This document shows, one piece after another, positions 62,089-62,309 of a stretch of 62,309 nt of DNA; the stretch's first letter is position 1, and every line of letters begins with the position of its first letter. Below the pieces are notes generated by a model. The model made no database searches and had not been told where the DNA came from. It saw only the letters and a list, made by a program, of their open reading frames with translations. The translations under genes were made by a program, and so were the position numbers. The DNA comes from Acidobacteriota bacterium (GTDB lineage: Bacteria > Acidobacteriota > Terriglobia > Terriglobales > Acidobacteriaceae), in contig QHZY01000003.1 in NCBI GenBank assembly GCA_003224855.1, positions 1-62,309 on the forward strand, read 5' to 3'.

Positions 62089-62309
62089 TCACTTGTTCTG
62101 GGACTCGTCCTTGGCCAGCTTCATCTTGGCTGACTCGAGCTTTTTCTGGACTTTGGCTACATCTGTCTGGTCGACTTCTGCCGAAACGGTCTTGTTCCAC
62201 TCGTTCAGCGCCCGCTCCCAGTGTGCGGCCGCCAGCTTCAAACGTCCGGTCCGCAGGTAGAGATCTCCCAGATGGTCCTGAACCGTCGGATCGGTTCCGA
62301 TGCGCTGCG
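62089..62309 (-). CDS. C-terminal end of a TPR protein (5' part outside window)
   Basis: The minus frame from the window edge reads DPTVQDHLGDLYLRTGRLKL and AAAHWERALNEWNKTV, a TPR unit, followed by the charged tail VAKVQKKLESAKMKLAKDES. This is the typical last repeat of long acidobacterial TPR proteins. Nothing can be said about the rest of the gene. Confidence 0.85.
   Translation of the reverse strand, partial: QRIGTDPTVQDHLGDLYLRTGRLKLAAAHWERALNEWNKTVSAEVDQTDVAKVQKKLESAKMKLAKDESQNK

Noticed and set aside
1-62309. CRISPR array, prophage or integrated element
   Set aside because: No regularly spaced repeats, integrase, capsid or transposase genes were found on either strand.

Overview
The window reads as a chromosomal segment of an Acidobacteriota genome, most likely class Terriglobia. 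This is inferred from gene content and protein style, not from a marker gene. The signs are an alternative complex III operon joined to a type A2 caa3-like oxidase, large TPR proteins, DUF1080 and Gfo/Idh proteins with Tat signals, moderately high GC, close packing of convergent genes and frequent TTG starts. No rRNA, tRNA, CRISPR array, phage or transposase gene was seen.

Layout. 1-9.55 kb: plus-strand respiratory operon, alternative complex III subunits ActB (cut by the window edge) to ActF, a small conserved protein, SCO, and oxidase subunits II, I, III and IV, followed by a large FAD/Fe-S dehydrogenase (to 12.5 kb). 12.5-15.2 kb: minus-strand kbl, a broken HAD hydrolase and a broken selD that carries an in-frame UGA (selenocysteine) with a SECIS-like hairpin. 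15.2-18.6 kb: a small membrane protein and the TldE/TldD protease pair. 18.8-22.7 kb: an orphan PD-(D/E)XK nuclease-like gene opposite DinB, a UvrC-like protein and a DnaC-like ATPase. 23.3-27.3 kb: Tat-exported aldo/keto reductase, HxlR regulator with a palindromic operator, a VOC gene remnant, a VOC protein and an Asp-box propeller. 27.5-33.9 kb: amidase, MoaD/ThiS-like protein, DUF5996 protein, BON protein, MerR regulator, solitary HyuB. 33.9-40.6 kb: tdh (partner of kbl in threonine breakdown), a two-component pair, then aroC-def-fmt-rsmB.

40.6-45 kb: convergent envelope cluster of a PASTA-only protein, PBP1A and an S41/CtpA-like protein whose catalytic Ser and Lys are both replaced. 45-47.1 kb: DUF1080 and Gfo/Idh proteins. 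47.1-52.7 kb: MscS-like protein, glycosyltransferase, trehalose synthase, ThiE, LOG-like protein and a small membrane protein. 52.8-62.3 kb: a 990-residue TPR protein, an amino-acid permease broken by one UGA, an esterase, an OmpA-family lipoprotein-like protein, a PQQ-type sugar dehydrogenase, dgt and the end of another TPR protein.

The two most unusual signals are (1) at least three genes (selD, the HAD gene, a PhnB-like VOC gene) that keep both ends but have lost an internal piece out of frame, within 11 kb, and (2) the predicted dead CtpA-like protein placed with PBP1A and a PASTA protein. At least two families of short hairpin repeats sit in intergenic gaps. The internal deletions could be real decay or assembly error; this cannot be decided from the sequence alone.
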